Shown: positions 12,501 to 26,224 of the stretch, in pieces
Numbering within the stretch: position 1 is the stretch's first letter
Layout of the letters: each line of letters begins with the position of its first letter
Assembly (NCBI GenBank): GCA_004026145.2
Contig: CP034993.1
Location: forward strand, 485,580 to 549,579
DNA: 64,000 nucleotides
From: Takifugu bimaculatus
Lineage: Eukaryota; Chordata; Actinopteri; Tetraodontiformes; Tetraodontidae
Direction: 5' to 3'
Notes under the pieces: generated by a model
Database searches by the model: none
Seen by the model: only the letters and a program-made list of their open reading frames with translations
What the model was told of the DNA's origin: nothing
Position numbers and translations under genes: made by a program

Positions 12501-15500
12501 AGTAGCACTTTAAACGTGACAGTGAGTAAAAATCCACTTCTGTGGACAAGAATTACTAATGGAAAAAAGTAAAATGGGGGTTTTAGATAATGTACAGTAG
12601 GAGGACTGGTAGTATTTAAGCTCCCCACAAAGTCTCCCACTGGCAGAATTATCCAGCCTATGTACCTGTCAAACAACAGAACACGACGGAAAATGTACCT
12701 TCATGTAAAGGATCCCTGAGACAGGACGGCTCCATCCTGCTACCTGCTGCTTCCCCCCCTCCTTCAAATTACATCCTCGTTCCATCTCAGTCAGTTTAAA
12801 CAGGGTTCAGACTTTTTAAAGTTGCGTGCCTGTACAGTCTGACAGGTTGCTCTTGGCAGACTTCAGAACAGTCCCCCCCCCCCCATCCCCCATCCGGATG
12901 CGTGCAGAAGGGCAACCAGGTGTCCACTGAGGACAGGGAAGGCCCTCAGCAGATCAATCTCTTTCTGACACTTCATTTAGACTGCATTAATGTGGAATTA
13001 GGGTCCATTATGGCTATTGGCAGGACCTGACAGTCCCTCAGAGCGGTGATCCTCGCCTCCCAGGAGAGACCACTGCTGAATAGAGCAGATAAGGGGGTTT
13101 TCTTTTTTACAGCCCTTTGCTACAAATCTGAGGAACGCCTTAGAATTCCACCTCTCCACTCATCAGTATTGCTAATTATATAGCATTAGTCATACAAAAA
13201 AAATCTATTTTTGATATCTCCACTTGTGGACAATGGTCCTTTTTTGGAGCAAATCAAAGCCTTTTTGAGTGTCCATATTGAGATCCAACTCAGTGGAACG
13301 CACTTCCACAGCTTAAAAAGCTCCCAGTGATGTACAGTTTAACAACTTGATATCAGAAGTGCGGTAAATCTTACATGCTCACACTCTTATCCGAGAATCT
13401 GAGCAAATACGTTTGGACTGTCAACATTTTGTGCTGCTAACCACGGACGAGGTGGCGTCAGATGGGTGGGAGTCAGGTCAGTCTCTTTGCATGCTGTGCC
13501 CCCACCCACCACTGTTTTAGAGTTCATAGCGAGGCCCCCCTTGCGCATCCCTCACTGACCAGGCGGCTGAGAGGCACATAGATACCCCCTTAAGGAGCTT
13601 TGCTCCCTGGAGGAAACTTAATCTCCTTTTTTAACGCCATCCCAAGGCTCCTCGCGGGCCCTGAATAGGCAGGGGGAGGAGTCGGCTGCGGAGTATCTCT
13701 GAGCCCACATGGCAGCCCAGCCCAAATCTGAATATCTGAGCCATGGCAGAGCTGAGGAGCTCCAACGCCAGCGCAGGAATTAGCCCTCTGACAGGCCACG
13801 CTAAATCCCCCCGCCACCACCACCCCTCTCTCTTTTGCAGTGACTCCCCCGCTTCGCCCACCACCGCACGTGCATGACGGGCGAAGACAGACAGATGCAA
13901 AAACAGAATTTATAAATGTATTTGTTTAAAACTTCTCTTAGTTTCATTATTTCCGGACTTTGCTGGTATGTGGCTAATTATGGTGTGTGTGTGTGTGGGG
14001 GGGGGGCAATTAGCCTCAACCAGAACAAAGTTAATATAATGTATTTGCGCCATTAAAGGTCATAATAACTGGTGAAGATTTGGGCTCCATGAGGTCAGAG
14101 TTTTCATTCAAATTACTGCACCACAGAGAAGAGTTGCTCCTTTATAAACTGTTGCTCAGACTGATCTGAGGATGTCTAAAACTGTCTGAAAGCATCAGTT
14201 TTTACCACTCTGCCAATATTCAAATCAAAGCCTCTGCCAAGAAAATGCCTGAGAATCGTCTCCATCCAGTCAAACCTGCTGCTGCCGCCCAAAAGTCTGA
14301 CATTCACCGAGGACAAAGGCAGCTAAACTGTGCCGCTTCAGTATTAATCGGCCCATGCTAGCAGACGCGCAGATGACACCTCCGTCAAAAACTTTCTGTC
14401 TCCGCCACTGTCTGCCCCTCTTTACCCCCCACTCTTGACCGAAGGGCAGGGGTAAATATTAACCCTGACAGACTTGTGTGAAAATCTCTGAGCCGTTTTA
14501 TTTGGAAGAGGGTGTGACAGATTACCGAAGAAGGGCGGATTCCTCAGTGGCAAGAGGTAGCGGCTCTCTTTACCCAAACACTTTAGGACCTGTGCTCTGA
14601 CATGCTCCTTTAGCACCCTGTCAGGAGACTATTCCCAAAGCAAACACGGCCGGGGCTTTTGCTCCTCAAGGCGGACCCTCATAAACTCCCTGAAAAGGAC
14701 TTTAGTTTCCTGAGGAGCCACAAGAAAACAAGATGTGGGGAAACCAAACAGAGCGTACAAAGCCCTGGACATGGTGTCTTTAGTCAACTTAACAGGAGCA
14801 TGGCGTTCACATAGGGAAGTCAAAAGAAAGGCAAATTTCAGCTCCATTTTATCTCAGCAGGTCCAAACACAGACGAGTGCTGTATTTCATGCCAAAAAAG
14901 TGTCCAAGTGATGCCAAGAAAATCTGAGAAAAGCCTGTTAAACTTGTTTCCAGACGGACACACAGTGTTTGGTGCGTCTCCTTAACTCTTCTGCTCCATA
15001 TGGTGCGATGCTCGTGGCCAGCGTGATTTAGAAATGCAGGATTAGTCAAACAGAAGAGGTCTATCAGGAGATTCAAATCACAGTTTATGGAGCAAGAAAT
15101 ACATAACCAAAATATATTGAGCTGACAATTGGCGATAAAGATGCCAACAAAGACACTCTCAGTTACGTGTGAAAAGGAAAAAAATATTATTTTGATTGGG
15201 CAAGGAATAAAAAGAATTACTTTCAGCATGATCTACTTCCCAAGATGCTCCTCGGCCATCTCGTTGGCCGTCTTGTTGGGAGTCTCGTTGGCCGTCACAC
15301 TAGTCGCAGCAGAGGCAGAGGCGCCGAGATGATCGGCGCGGTTCAGGTTTGGACCCAGTCATTTAGGATGGAGGTGTGACATTCTGACACAGTCACGATA
15401 ATACAGTCCACACACTGGCTTAAGTGAGACGGGAAGTATATGAGGAATGTGAAGTGCGGTCCACTGCTGGACGACGCGTCTCTACAAATCCAGAATTTGA

Positions 15501-15640
15501 GCCTCTGAAGTTAGAACTAGCAAAGGTGGGAAAATTAGCACATAAAGGACAGATGAGTGAGAACATGTGTACTTGTTTTTCCTATTTATTGTAAATATTC
15601 TTACACATTACAGCTGGGGATTTTCCCTTTACCACATCCA
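9541..15640. other. Gene desert, part 2 (no supported gene)
   Basis: Only short chance open frames occur. None combines splice sites, codon bias and recognisable protein motifs. It contains C-rich and G-rich tracts (near 10890-10915, 12872-12885 and 13980-14007) and an AT-rich block around 11270-11760. It is placed between the unidentified gene and DMBX1. Confidence 0.45.
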
Positions 15641-15644
15641 TAAA

Positions 15645-15800
15645 TCTCCACTTTGGACTTCCTCTTCATCTCCTGCCTGGCAGTTCCACCCTCAGCATCC
15701 TTAAACAGATGTCCAAACCACCTCAGTCTGCCTTCTCAGTTTGTATCTCCAAAACATCCAATGGCTGCTCCCATCCCATCAAAGGGAGTCTCAACATCTT
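15645..15800 (-). mobile_element. Decayed LINE reverse-transcriptase 3' fragment
   Basis: Read on the minus strand, the segment encodes RLRWFGHLFKDAEGG and then TARQEMKRKS-like text. This resembles the RLRWFGHVxRM signature near the C-terminal end of many fish LINE (RTE-like) polyproteins. The frame is broken on both sides, so this is a fossil. The subfamily cannot be told by eye. Confidence 0.6.
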
Positions 15801-16417
15801 CACCTCTGTCCTCATGTCCAGCTGTCCTCCCTGTTCCTTCCTCCACTGGTGGACGTTGGCTTGAACTGTCTGACAAAGATCTAGGCTGGTCCCCACAACT
15901 TTATAGGCCAGTTCATAGACATTTAAGGACTTTAAACTTATATATGGGTTCGGGGGAAGGCAACAGGTGAGGCTATACACTGTTCACACCTTGGTTATTG
16001 GGAGTGCTGGGAGTTTTGAAAGGTTCACCAGGCTGTGCAGGCAGGGCAGCAGAGGCTGTTCTTAGTTCCAAATGGGGCCTAATGAGTGGATTCCTCCGAG
16101 AGTAAGAGGGATCACAGGCTCTTCAATTGAAAAAAAGAAAGTGAGCCGAATCATCCATTTATTCATCATCTGTGGAATCGTCTTAATTGGAATTCAATTT
16201 AGCGGGGAGTGTGGGTTGGGTGTGTGTGTGTGCGCGCTCACACATTCACAGGGCACATCGGACCCTTTTTAAATTTGCTCTGCCTGATGGGCTCTGAAAT
16301 ACATTTCTCTTGAGCCCCGAGCAGACTTAGATACACTTGTCACATAATCAAATGTGAAATACCGAGTAGTGTATGGTGAAAGGGCCAGGACTTTATTCCA
16401 AAGAAAATAATTTACCC

Positions 16418-16451
16418 CCCCCCCCCCACACACACACACACACACACACAC
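16418..16451. repeat. Poly-C plus (CA)n tract
   Basis: A C homopolymer of about ten bases runs directly into about 11 CA units. Confidence 0.85.
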
Positions 16452-19400
16452 CACCTCGCCCTCTCTCCAGCCGGTTGCTTTCATGTCATTTAGATGAGTG
16501 GTTAATAAGGCAGAACGTTTAAGAGGATTATGATCTGGTCGGGCCGTGGCGGCGCTGGTGGTGATGGTCGGGGTGGGGGGGTAGTCTCAGCATCTCAGGC
16601 AACGAGTTTTGGAGGAGGGGGCATATCGTTGGGTGGCACAATACTGGGCAGGAGGAGAGCATCCTCCTCACTGTCAAGATTCATTTAGTCAAACCTAAGC
16701 GCTCCCAAAGGCCCGGGTGCTCCAATTGGCCACATCCTGCTCCTGCTCCTTCAGGCTGGAGGAGATTTTCTTTAAAGACTCCCTATCTGGCTTTCTCTGC
16801 GTTAATGAGGACCCTCAAAGTGATCCAATGGGAGGACTTGCAGGTATTGTTCAGGCAGAGAGGAGGTGAGAGCCTGAATGAGCTCAGTTTGGGAAAGAGC
16901 GGAGATGAGGAATCAGGGGAGCTTCATATTCTAGTCCAGGTCTGCGAAGATTTGTGTGGGCTGGAAATCCAAAGATAGAGCTTATGGGGGAAAAGGCTTT
17001 GGAGAAATGTGCCTTTTTCTTGGCTCCACGCTGATTTCCTTGAGTGGAGAGGAAGATACTTGGCTCAGGTCTCTCACAGGTATGCAGACTTGGTGCGGGA
17101 TTCATCCTGCTGACGTGCTCTCGGAGGAACTTTGAGGATGGACGTGATGGAGAATCCCAGAGGAAGATTCCAGAGCCTCGCCGTCGCCAGCGTAGTGTCC
17201 TCCGACAGCATCTCCCAGAGAGGCATTTTGTGAGTGCTCCATTTAAGCAGGCTCCACTGGGAAAACACGAGCCCCCCCCCCCTAACTGAGACCCTTCCCA
17301 AACACCCCCCCCCCTTCCCCCACAGAACCTCTCACCCCACCCTGCGACTCACAGCGCCGGGCACCGGGCGTCTTAAATGCATCTTTAATTCGGCAACTTT
17401 GAAGTGGCACTCCGGCAAATGCACTCAATCAATTATAAATGAAATAATCTCCTTATAATATTAGAGATTTTTAAAGTCTAAGAAATACTGGGAGATTAGG
17501 GAGCCCAAATCAGTTTTAGCGGTATCTAAAATGACAGCAGGAGAATCATTGGAAGGAGCGGGTAGAAACTTAAAATGATTATGTAGATCTGTGTCACTGC
17601 CGAATGTTTCTGCAAATCCCTTCTGGATCTACCGCGACGAAGGAAACAGATTATTCCTGGCCTTATTTAAAGGGTTGGGGTTCTTAAGTGGCTTTTTAAA
17701 AGGAAACATTTATATATATTTACACATGCTATATTTACAGCTGCTCTCTCTCTCTCACTGCCGAGCGCCCTCATCCTTGGGTCAGCCTGTCTGCTGTCAC
17801 TTCTCCTATTGTAGGAAAGGTAAAAGTTTACCCTGTAGCAACAGTCGTGATCACAAAAGTAAAGATATATCGTAGAGCGTGGATCCTGGATGTTAGCGCT
17901 CAGCTGCTACGGCCTGGACAAGGTTTCGCAGGGAACAAAAACTGAATTTAGTTGCAGGAAAAATTAGCATAACACATTGAACCCAATTCCTTTTCATCGC
18001 AACCTTCCTGAAGTTTGATGGAGAAAAGTCCACATTCAGCTCAGAGTGGCATTAAAAGTGTATCTTTCTTTCTTTCTTTGCGCTGTTTGTGTTTATCGCC
18101 GGCTATCATCACTCACCGGGGAGGAAATTATGACCCAGCGCACATTTCCGCCACGCCGGGGTTCATTCATCTTTGATTACACCTTTCAGATGATATAAAT
18201 TAGGCCTATCCCGCACCGTTAGCATGATGGATGACAGGGGCCGATATGAAACACACTGATCAATATCATGGATTAGTTCCTGGGTTTCAAGGCAACTCTG
18301 CCGTCTGCTCTCACACTCTCACGCCGCAGATGAAGAATTCTGCCTCGTTTTAGCGCTGCGGCTCCTTTACGCTGAGATATTTGTCTGAGTACCAGAAGAG
18401 ACGTCTCATAATGGTCTCAAAGTTCCCTCAGTGCTCGCTGTTCCTGGAATTTAACATTTATGTACTTGTTATTGTGCAATTGAACTTCACTTAACCCCAC
18501 AGACACGTTGTGATTAGCAGACACCCCACGGCCAGTAGATACATGCTCTTTCACTGACACTGTCTGATGACTGCAGGTAAATAACCGTCCTGGAAAGGCC
18601 AGGTCAGACGGGCCAACACGTTCTACTGTATCGTTTTGTTTTATACCAATTTATCAAAATCACGGGAAGACTGAATTCTTTCCTCCACCTTTGTCACTTG
18701 CATTAAACAAAAATTAAACAATGAGCCCGCTGTTAATGTGATGCTCTTAATTTTAACTCAAATTAAGTGATTTATTCTGATTTATATTCACCACCATGTA
18801 ACGTTCTCTTTTCAGATGTTTTTACCTGTAGTCTTCTGTGTTGTTGTATTTTCATATTTTCTAAAATTTCCCTTGCTCATTCTAACCTCTACGTTGGCTT
18901 TATTTAAATACAGAAGTCCGGAGGAGGCAGATTTATGATTGTTTTATTTTCTGAGCCTTAATAGACGATTAAAGTTCACCAATGATGCGTTAAACGTGCT
19001 CATCAAACTATTCACCTGTCAGACGGGCTCAGTCATTTCCCAACAATAAAACAGCATCTGAGCAAATTAAACTGGAGGATCAGCAAAGTCACGCGCAGGC
19101 ATTTGTCAGGCTTAATAAAAATGCTCCTTATGCTGCAGGTCAAATGAATAAGCTTTGGAAAAAAAAAATCAATCTCTCCAATTACTGTCTGTCTCCCTGC
19201 TGCCGGAGCGGTGCTGCACCTGATCGAAGCGGGCAGATGAGGAGGACCGCTGAGGAGGGAGGAGAGTGACAACTTCATGTTTAGGTAATTATCACCACTT
19301 CTGGCGTGAGCTGAGGGGCCTCTTAACTGCCCCATTGTCGTTGTTAAACAGTTTGTGCCGTTGATTGATGATGAAAAGGGAACATGCACCCACACCTCTC

Positions 19401-20654
19401 CAGAGACTGTGACATAATGTGCCGAGTGTCCCCTGTGACCCGGCCAGCTGGGCCGGCTAAACACAACGCTCACAGCCGAGGGTGTATGGACGGGGGTGTG
19501 GGGTGGGGGGGTCCCAGCTATGAATACATTATTCATATGCATCTGACGGAACACACTCCCGTAGGCACACGCCCATTCAAATGCAGCCACTTTATCATAT
19601 CAGTGACAGGGCTGAGAAGTCACACATCCCCGTAGATGCTCTGCTGTTTTCCTGCACTGTCATCAGATTCTCTGGGTTTCCCCAGTGTCTCACCTCCTCA
19701 TTCATATTCATGCGGAGGCAGATCTTTGCCAAAGGGCTCCTCTGCTGAGGGGAGGGGGGAGGGGGGTGCGTGGCAGGACCCCAAGGCAAAGAAAAGCGCA
19801 CTAGAACCGGAGCAGAGTGAGACGGACTGTATCCAGCGCTACAGGCAGGTATAATGTGTCACATGTTTTATCAAATAAATGGAAATAAAAGCAAAACAGG
19901 CACGGGGGTGGGGGGGGGGGGCTGACATGGAAGAGCACATTCAGGCTTCGCATCCACGCTCCAGCTCAGCAGGGAGCTAATCAGAGCTCATTAGGAGCAG
20001 ATAAACAGATATCCATCAGCACTGGCACTCTTTAGCACACTCCCCCCACCCCATGGAGGTTGGGGGGATTATCTAAGGAGGAGAGAGCAGCGCTCCCTCC
20101 TGGGTTCCTCCAGTCCAACGGGCACTCTGACTCTTTACATGGGCAATCAGGCCCAGCAAGGCTCCTCTACTGGAATCTTCAGGCCTCCCGTTTGCTCTTT
20201 CCCAGTCAGCAAAGTGCAGGTTCAAAGGTCAGCAGGAGAGGTCGGTTCCTTCCAGCTGCGTCGCACCCTGGTTGCTGATTCCTCGGCCAAGACACAAAGT
20301 AATTAGGGTCAAATTGCTGTACAATAATTAAACCTGGCTGAGGTTGAATCCAATCAAGAGGTAAAGATGGACGGATGGCTCATCTACTCGTGTTTCACAG
20401 AGGCTGCTGTATCTCAGGATTTGGACCCCACCGGCTGGTTCTGTATCCTGGAGCCACATATTAGCCCCCCCCCAGCAGATGACATCCTCGTGGTCAGTCT
20501 GTCCCCCAAAGCTGGATGCCGCTCTGCCCCCACGGCGAACCAAAGCCTTCTTAAAACTGGCTTTTTGCAGAACAAGTCATAAACCCAGATTATGAAACAA
20601 CAATAAATCAATCCCTTATGCTCATTTCATAAAACATGGTATAATAGAGCTTAT

Positions 20655-20677
20655 GGGGGGGGGGGGGGGGGGGGGGG
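20655..20677. repeat. Poly-G tract (about 23 G)
   Basis: An uninterrupted G run of about 23. It can form a G-quadruplex-like structure, and its assembled length is unreliable. Confidence 0.9.
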
Positions 20678-21397
20678 CTGTCCTCTCTGAGAGATGCAGC
20701 CTCACATCTCAGGAAGTGGAAGGAGGTACTGGAAGACTGGAGGTGTGTGTGCGTTAATTACCAAACGTGCGTGTTAATGCGGCCTTTATTGGACTTCACG
20801 GCTTTATCAGATGTCAACAGAACTTCTGCAGGCGTCACAACCAGAGCTTCAACTCCACCGTCTTTATTGTGATGAGAGATTAAAAAACACACACACTTAG
20901 CCTCAATTCTCTAAATGCTTAAATCCTGATAACCCCTGGATGTTTTAAAGCAGATTAAGCAACAATAGCCAGAGGTTGGACGTCGGGAGGTAGTCAGTTG
21001 TTATCACACCGACTATTTTTTACCCCCATTTTTTAATCGAGAAGGACTTGAATCTGTCTCTAAGTAGTTCCAAATCAGATAAAACAGAAGGAGAAAATCA
21101 ACTTTCCCGTGTAAGTGTGCGCCGCTTTGTGAGGCTGATAGGGACCAGAGAGGATTACTCCTGGATGGGAGACCGGCTTTGGAAGGACTAGGAAGACGGA
21201 AATACAGTCATTCCTGCTTTATGGGATCAAAATAGTCAAGTTCAGAGAGACTTAAATGCATCGTGCACAGACTCTTGTCGAGAATACTGCAAAATTTCAC
21301 AGTTGACTGTATCATATTCTATATTACAGATGCTGTAACACTGCAAACCTTTTGATTTATTTGGCCAAAATCAACATAATTGTGGTGCCTCCATGTG

Positions 21398-21420
21398 ATT
21401 ATATATATATATATATATAT
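21398..21420. repeat. (AT)n microsatellite
   Basis: About 11 AT units, then a short imperfect continuation (actgtatata). Confidence 0.85.
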
Positions 21421-22162
21421 ACTGTATATACATTTTTGCCACTCCAGTCTCGAAGAGCGTACTCACATTATAAAGGGACAATGTGCTGGCAATGACAAGC
21501 CATGAGCACCGTTTATGTTTTTTAATAATGAAAACAAAGGCGTGATGTCTGTCTGTCCTTACTGTAGGTGACCAACCCCAGTCCTTTCCCTGGGTGATAG
21601 TTAATTACCCCAGATAAACCCTTTGGCAATTTGTCAGGCTCCTCCAATGTGGCCCCCCACTGAATCCCAAAACACTTCCGTCTCCTCTTCTTTCTATTTC
21701 TAAGCTCATGTAATGAATCACTAATCACTCAGTCCCCGACGAGCATCCCCAGCCTATTATCTCTTAATTACCCCATTCTGCTGGGTATCCAAACAAACCA
21801 GTAGGGGGCGCGATATCCGACAGGAGGCACAAGAAGCACTGCGACTGATTTCGGAAAAACCTGGAACGCCGTTGTTTGGATGAGGGACTATATTTACTGT
21901 CAAGTGGTGAGTGATGTCGTCGCCAAGGTCCGAAAGCCCCTCCAGCTACGCGCGAAGGCGGAAGGCGATGGCTTGTTTTCATTCTCTGACCGCCAGACTC
22001 CAAATGGTCCTCCTGTGACGCATTGGGGCAGCGGCGGAAAATGGACCCCCTAACTCACGTTCCCAGATGCAGCACTTGGGAATGGAAGCAGGTTACCAAA
22101 GAGCAGAGATAGAAATTGGAATGGGCGGCAGACAAGAAAAAGGGTTGAGGGATTTGTCCCAG

Positions 22163-22163
<1 letters not shown>

Positions 22164-22211
<48 letters not shown>
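22164..22211. repeat. (CA)n microsatellite
   Basis: About 23 uninterrupted CA units. Confidence 0.95.
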
Positions 22212-22214
<3 letters not shown>

Positions 22215-25200
22215 GGTGGTCTTTCAACAGATCTGGTTGAAACAAAGGTGGAGTGAATCTTAAAGAAAGTTTAGCCACTATTCTCTAACTTCAGAATGGC
22301 CACAGGCCGGGGTCACGCAGTCGCTGCGCCCGTGTAGATTTTATTTGCAATGTGTGAGGCAGGAAAGACAAATTCCCAGTGCGTCTCCTCGGTCAAAGAA
22401 AAGAGCAGAGAATAGCTCCGCCATCACACAGTTGCCACTTGTTTACATCACATAAGCCTAAAACTCTTTCTTTTTTTTCAGTAGCATCCAAAACTGACAG
22501 GTGCCCCCTGCCAAAGTCCTCTTAATAGCTGAAAGTTTTTGAATTTAATCTCACTAATTTTGACATATCCCTCTAAAGATCTTAAAGCTTAACTTTACAA
22601 AGAGCCCCCTCTACACTCCTTTTTTGGGATCCTGGTGTCCGTTTTTTTGTCGACCCTTTATTGAAAGCCTGTCAAAAATGGTTAGCTTCTCTGGTGAAAC
22701 TCCTTCTTTGCATATTAGCTCCCACTCCTGGCCTGTGTCTCCACAATTTCTCTCTATCCTCTTGTTTCTCTCCTTTTGTTTAGATAAAGCGAGGGATTAG
22801 GAAAGATTTGCCCCCTTAAAGTAGTGGTTTGATGGGCTTTTATCCCACCATGTTGCTAAAGCTGTGTAGCCCCTGGATTAGGTCCTGACAATAGGAACCC
22901 TTGTGCTGGGCCACAGCCTGAGGGGCACAACCAAAGAGCAGCCCTGAGAAAGAGGGAGGAAACAAACCTGCCAACCTCGATACGTCAAGTCCGCCAGAGA
23001 AACGTTCGAGGCCTGGACGCGGCCGGGTGCACCGCGTCTGCAGGATCACCCGAGGACAAACAACAGCGGTTCTGTGTCCAGAGACAATAAACGGGAGAGA
23101 TAGAAGTGGTGAAAAAGGTGTCCACAATTAACGCAATGCTCCGTGGCTACCTGAAGCACTTTCCTGCAGCTGATCCACATCTGCGGTCATTCAAGTGTCA
23201 TTTTTCCCGCTCACCTCTCTGTTGTCCTGCAGCATCCAGCAGAGGTCCGGTAATCCTCTGACCCTACAGGAACTCTGTGATCAGAGCCTGATGTTGTCTT
23301 GGCATTCACACACATTCGAAATAAAATTTCCTGAGTGTTCCAGTTGCATCTTTGAGCTGAAAGCACGGCGGCACGGCTCTGAGAACATCCTCTGGCATGT
23401 GCCTGGGGGGGATCAGAGCTGCCTGCAACACAACTAGGGAACTTTTTGCCACGTGAAGCCACGTCCAGCCCAGAGCTGGTGGATCGCTAATGGCAACTTG
23501 CTTTGTTGCTCCAATCACACAGGTCCCCAGAAAGCAGTCAGTTCTCAGCCATACATCAAAATGATTAATTTCACCCAAATGAGGCACAACCTAACCTTGA
23601 CTAAGAGCATGTGCGGCCTCGGCAGCTGGATTGAAACCTAATATATTCATGAAGTTAAAAATAACGTAATGATAAAAGTTAATGGGCTCTGAAGGCTGAA
23701 GGCATCAACTTTTTTTCCTTCTCCCTGATGTGAAATGCTGCTTTGGAAATATATGGGGAGTTACTCGAGGTGTAAAATTACAAACGTTCATGCGTAATAA
23801 ACCTGACGCCGAAAACTGAACATGATTTATAAATCACTGCGGCTTCCCCCGGCTGAGCTTTGATTCGGCAGCCAGAGTCCTGATGCAGGGATAAAGTTTT
23901 GATATTCGGCGGCAGGCGGGAGGATGATTGAGAGTAAAGACGATAACTCAGAGCTGAGGCGAGGCTTTAACACGCTGAAGCTCCAACGCATGCGGAGCGC
24001 ACAGAACAATGGGTGCGCCGCTGAAATCCACAGAAATCTGAGATGAATTTGGGGTTTAGAAAGTTAGTCTGGAGCTGGGATCCTGAATCGGGATGAGGAG
24101 CCGTGTGGAACCGAAAAGCGAAGTTTATGTGCCAGAGGAGCTTTAATGGTAATCAGCCTGATCTTTATTAAACTCTAGTGAGTGAGTTTTCAATCCAGAC
24201 TGAATATTTAAACATCCGTGCTCCTAAAGAGGTCACCAGCGAAGAGGAGGAAGCGGGAAAAGGTTCAATTATTTCCTGATTCTAATTAAAGACACATAAC
24301 CTGATTATCTGAAAACGGCTTAATTAAATAAGGCATTGTCCATATTCTTACACATGGCCAAAGACGCTCAGACAAGTTTTAAAACATTAAATATGAATTA
24401 ATCTGTATTTATGTGTTTTGAGAGGATATAAAAATGTCCACATTTAATAGTGAGAATGATAAACCAGCTGTCTGGTGTGTGTAAACTTCACTGGCCTTTA
24501 TATGACAGTGACAGCGGCCTATGTGACACACGCATTAAACCCTTTAGCCACGCTGGACATTAGCCCGCATTAAGGTCCCTTAAAGAAGCAGATTTGGGGG
24601 AAAGTAGCTGAGAGGAATTCCTTTTCCCTTTAATTGCTTTAGAAACGGTCCCCACAAAGAGACACTGGTCAGATTTACCTCCAGTTTAAGTTCTTATTTC
24701 CATCGGTTCACAAGTTAATCCGATTCCTTTTTTATTTCTCTGTTTCTCTCTTTCTCCTCTTACACCCAAATTTGCAGGGAGGAAAATGCAAGGTGGGAAT
24801 TAAAGACAAATAAAATCTGATCACTTGTTGCAAAAAAATGCGTGTCGCTTTAATATAATATTTTTTCCATAAACTGATCATTACAGAAACGTCAGGGGCG
24901 CGCAGAGGCAATTCTGGCCTTTGCTGAGCTGGAAAGGTTCTGGGAATCACTGTGGCCGGAGATCAAATTGAGTTTAGGATTTTAACCCCCAGAGCCCCAC
25001 CTTCCTCTTTCACTCTGCACCCCTCAGGAAAATTCACCCAACTATGCGCGCTTTACATTAAAAGGCTACTTCTCGCTGCCCTTAATTCCAGCCTAAACGG
25101 TTTTTCTCCGGGAGAAGAAATCTTTTCTAAAAACCTTGAAGAAGAGAGGGGGCATTATTGTTTTAATCCTCTTACCAGCAGTCATTTTAAGACATTTTTG

Positions 25201-25883
25201 GAGGGTGAAATGGCGTCCTGTCTACCCAATCCCAACCTAAATCCCTTGGGGCCGCGGAGCTGCTGGAGGCTGCAGCCCAGCCTGCATCTCTCCATCAGCC
25301 GCATTCCCAGCAAACACGGCGCGATGCAGGAGGGAAATCAAATTAAAAGCCGGCGTTAAAGCTCAGAGTCACCGCGCACAAGCAGGAAAGATGCGGACGT
25401 TATTTGCATATCAGTTAACAAACACGTGTTTCGCTCTCTGCTCTTCATACAGTGTTTTTTACGCCGAACATTTAAAAAAAATTATCACTTTATCAATTAA
25501 TATTTAATTTTTAATCGACTAATTTAATGCAGGTATAGGGCCACCGAAGATTAGATGGCATAAAGAAATGTGGGGTTTAAGCATTAATCTGTATCTTTTA
25601 GGTCTATGAAACAAAAGACAAAAACAAAATAAAGTGTGCGTCCTCATCCTGCTGACCAGCAGCTACTCAGGGAAATATCCAAGAAATAAAATCACCCTGT
25701 CGCGTTGCTGCGACTTTTAATGGAGGTTGTTGCTTTTGTGTCAATTGGAATTGTTTCCCACGTGTTTTCCAAAAAACGAATGTGAGAAATAATTGTAAGT
25801 ATAAACCAATAAACCAGAATAAATTAATTGTTCTGCTTCAAATCAAACAGGAAAATATGGGGGGGAATTAGATGAAGTGTTGA

Positions 25884-25925
<42 letters not shown>

Positions 25926-25943
25926 TGGTGGTGGGGGGGGGGG
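25884..25943. repeat. (TG)n plus poly-G tract just upstream of the DMBX1 first exon
   Basis: About 20 TG units, then GGTGGTGGT and a G run of about 12. It lies roughly 280 bases upstream of the splice donor of the putative non-coding first exon, so it may fall in the proximal promoter. Confidence 0.9.
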
Positions 25944-25989
25944 GAGCCACCGGATTGGCGCACAGATAGAGCGTGCGGGGGTCCCGGCG

Positions 25990-26224
25990 GCCCCCTCCTC
26001 CAGAGCGCTTTAAAGGCCGATAGATGGCAGCTGAGCATCCTCCACATGAGAGCGGGAGGCGAGCCGGAGACGCCGGGACCATCCGATCTGAGGATAGCAG
26101 AGAGAGGCACGGAGGAGACGATGAACACCCGCATGCGGAATTTAGTGAAAACCACCTGAAAAGGAGCTTTTTTTGCCTGGTGCCTGCTTGGGAATATTCA
26201 GCCGAACACAGAGAGACAACAGAG
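25990..26224 (+). other. dmbx1: Putative non-coding first exon of DMBX1
   Basis: The segment ends in a strong splice donor (ACAGAG|GTGAGTG, exon end 26224). It is GC-richer than its flanks. A matching acceptor (CCCTCCAG|GCCGG, exon from 27737) lies ten bases upstream of the DMBX1 start codon, which implies a 1.5-kb intron in the 5' UTR. The left edge is a guess, because no clear TATA box was found. The exon could instead start further downstream. Confidence 0.5.

Larger units (their letters stand above)
15980..25860. other. Gene desert, part 3, upstream of DMBX1 (no supported gene)
   Basis: No convincing exon. The stretch from about 17.4 to 24.9 kb has many short A/T-rich blocks with TAATTA, ATTAA and GATTA cores, separated by GC-richer parts. 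This texture is often seen in conserved non-coding elements near brain homeobox genes. It also contains (CA)n, (AT)n and poly-G tracts. Enhancer function is inference. Confidence 0.4.

Noticed and set aside
15240..15300. Short repeated CTCGTTGGCCGTC motif
   Set aside because: Only two to three imperfect copies, with no CRISPR-like or satellite structure.
19033..19590. 185-aa minus-strand ORF
   Set aside because: No family motif, no splice support, non-coding composition.
21120..21190. 5S rRNA-like string (ctggatgggagaccgg)
   Set aside because: Only about 15-20 bases resemble the 3' half of 5S rRNA. The internal promoter and remaining stems are not seen. Too short to call.
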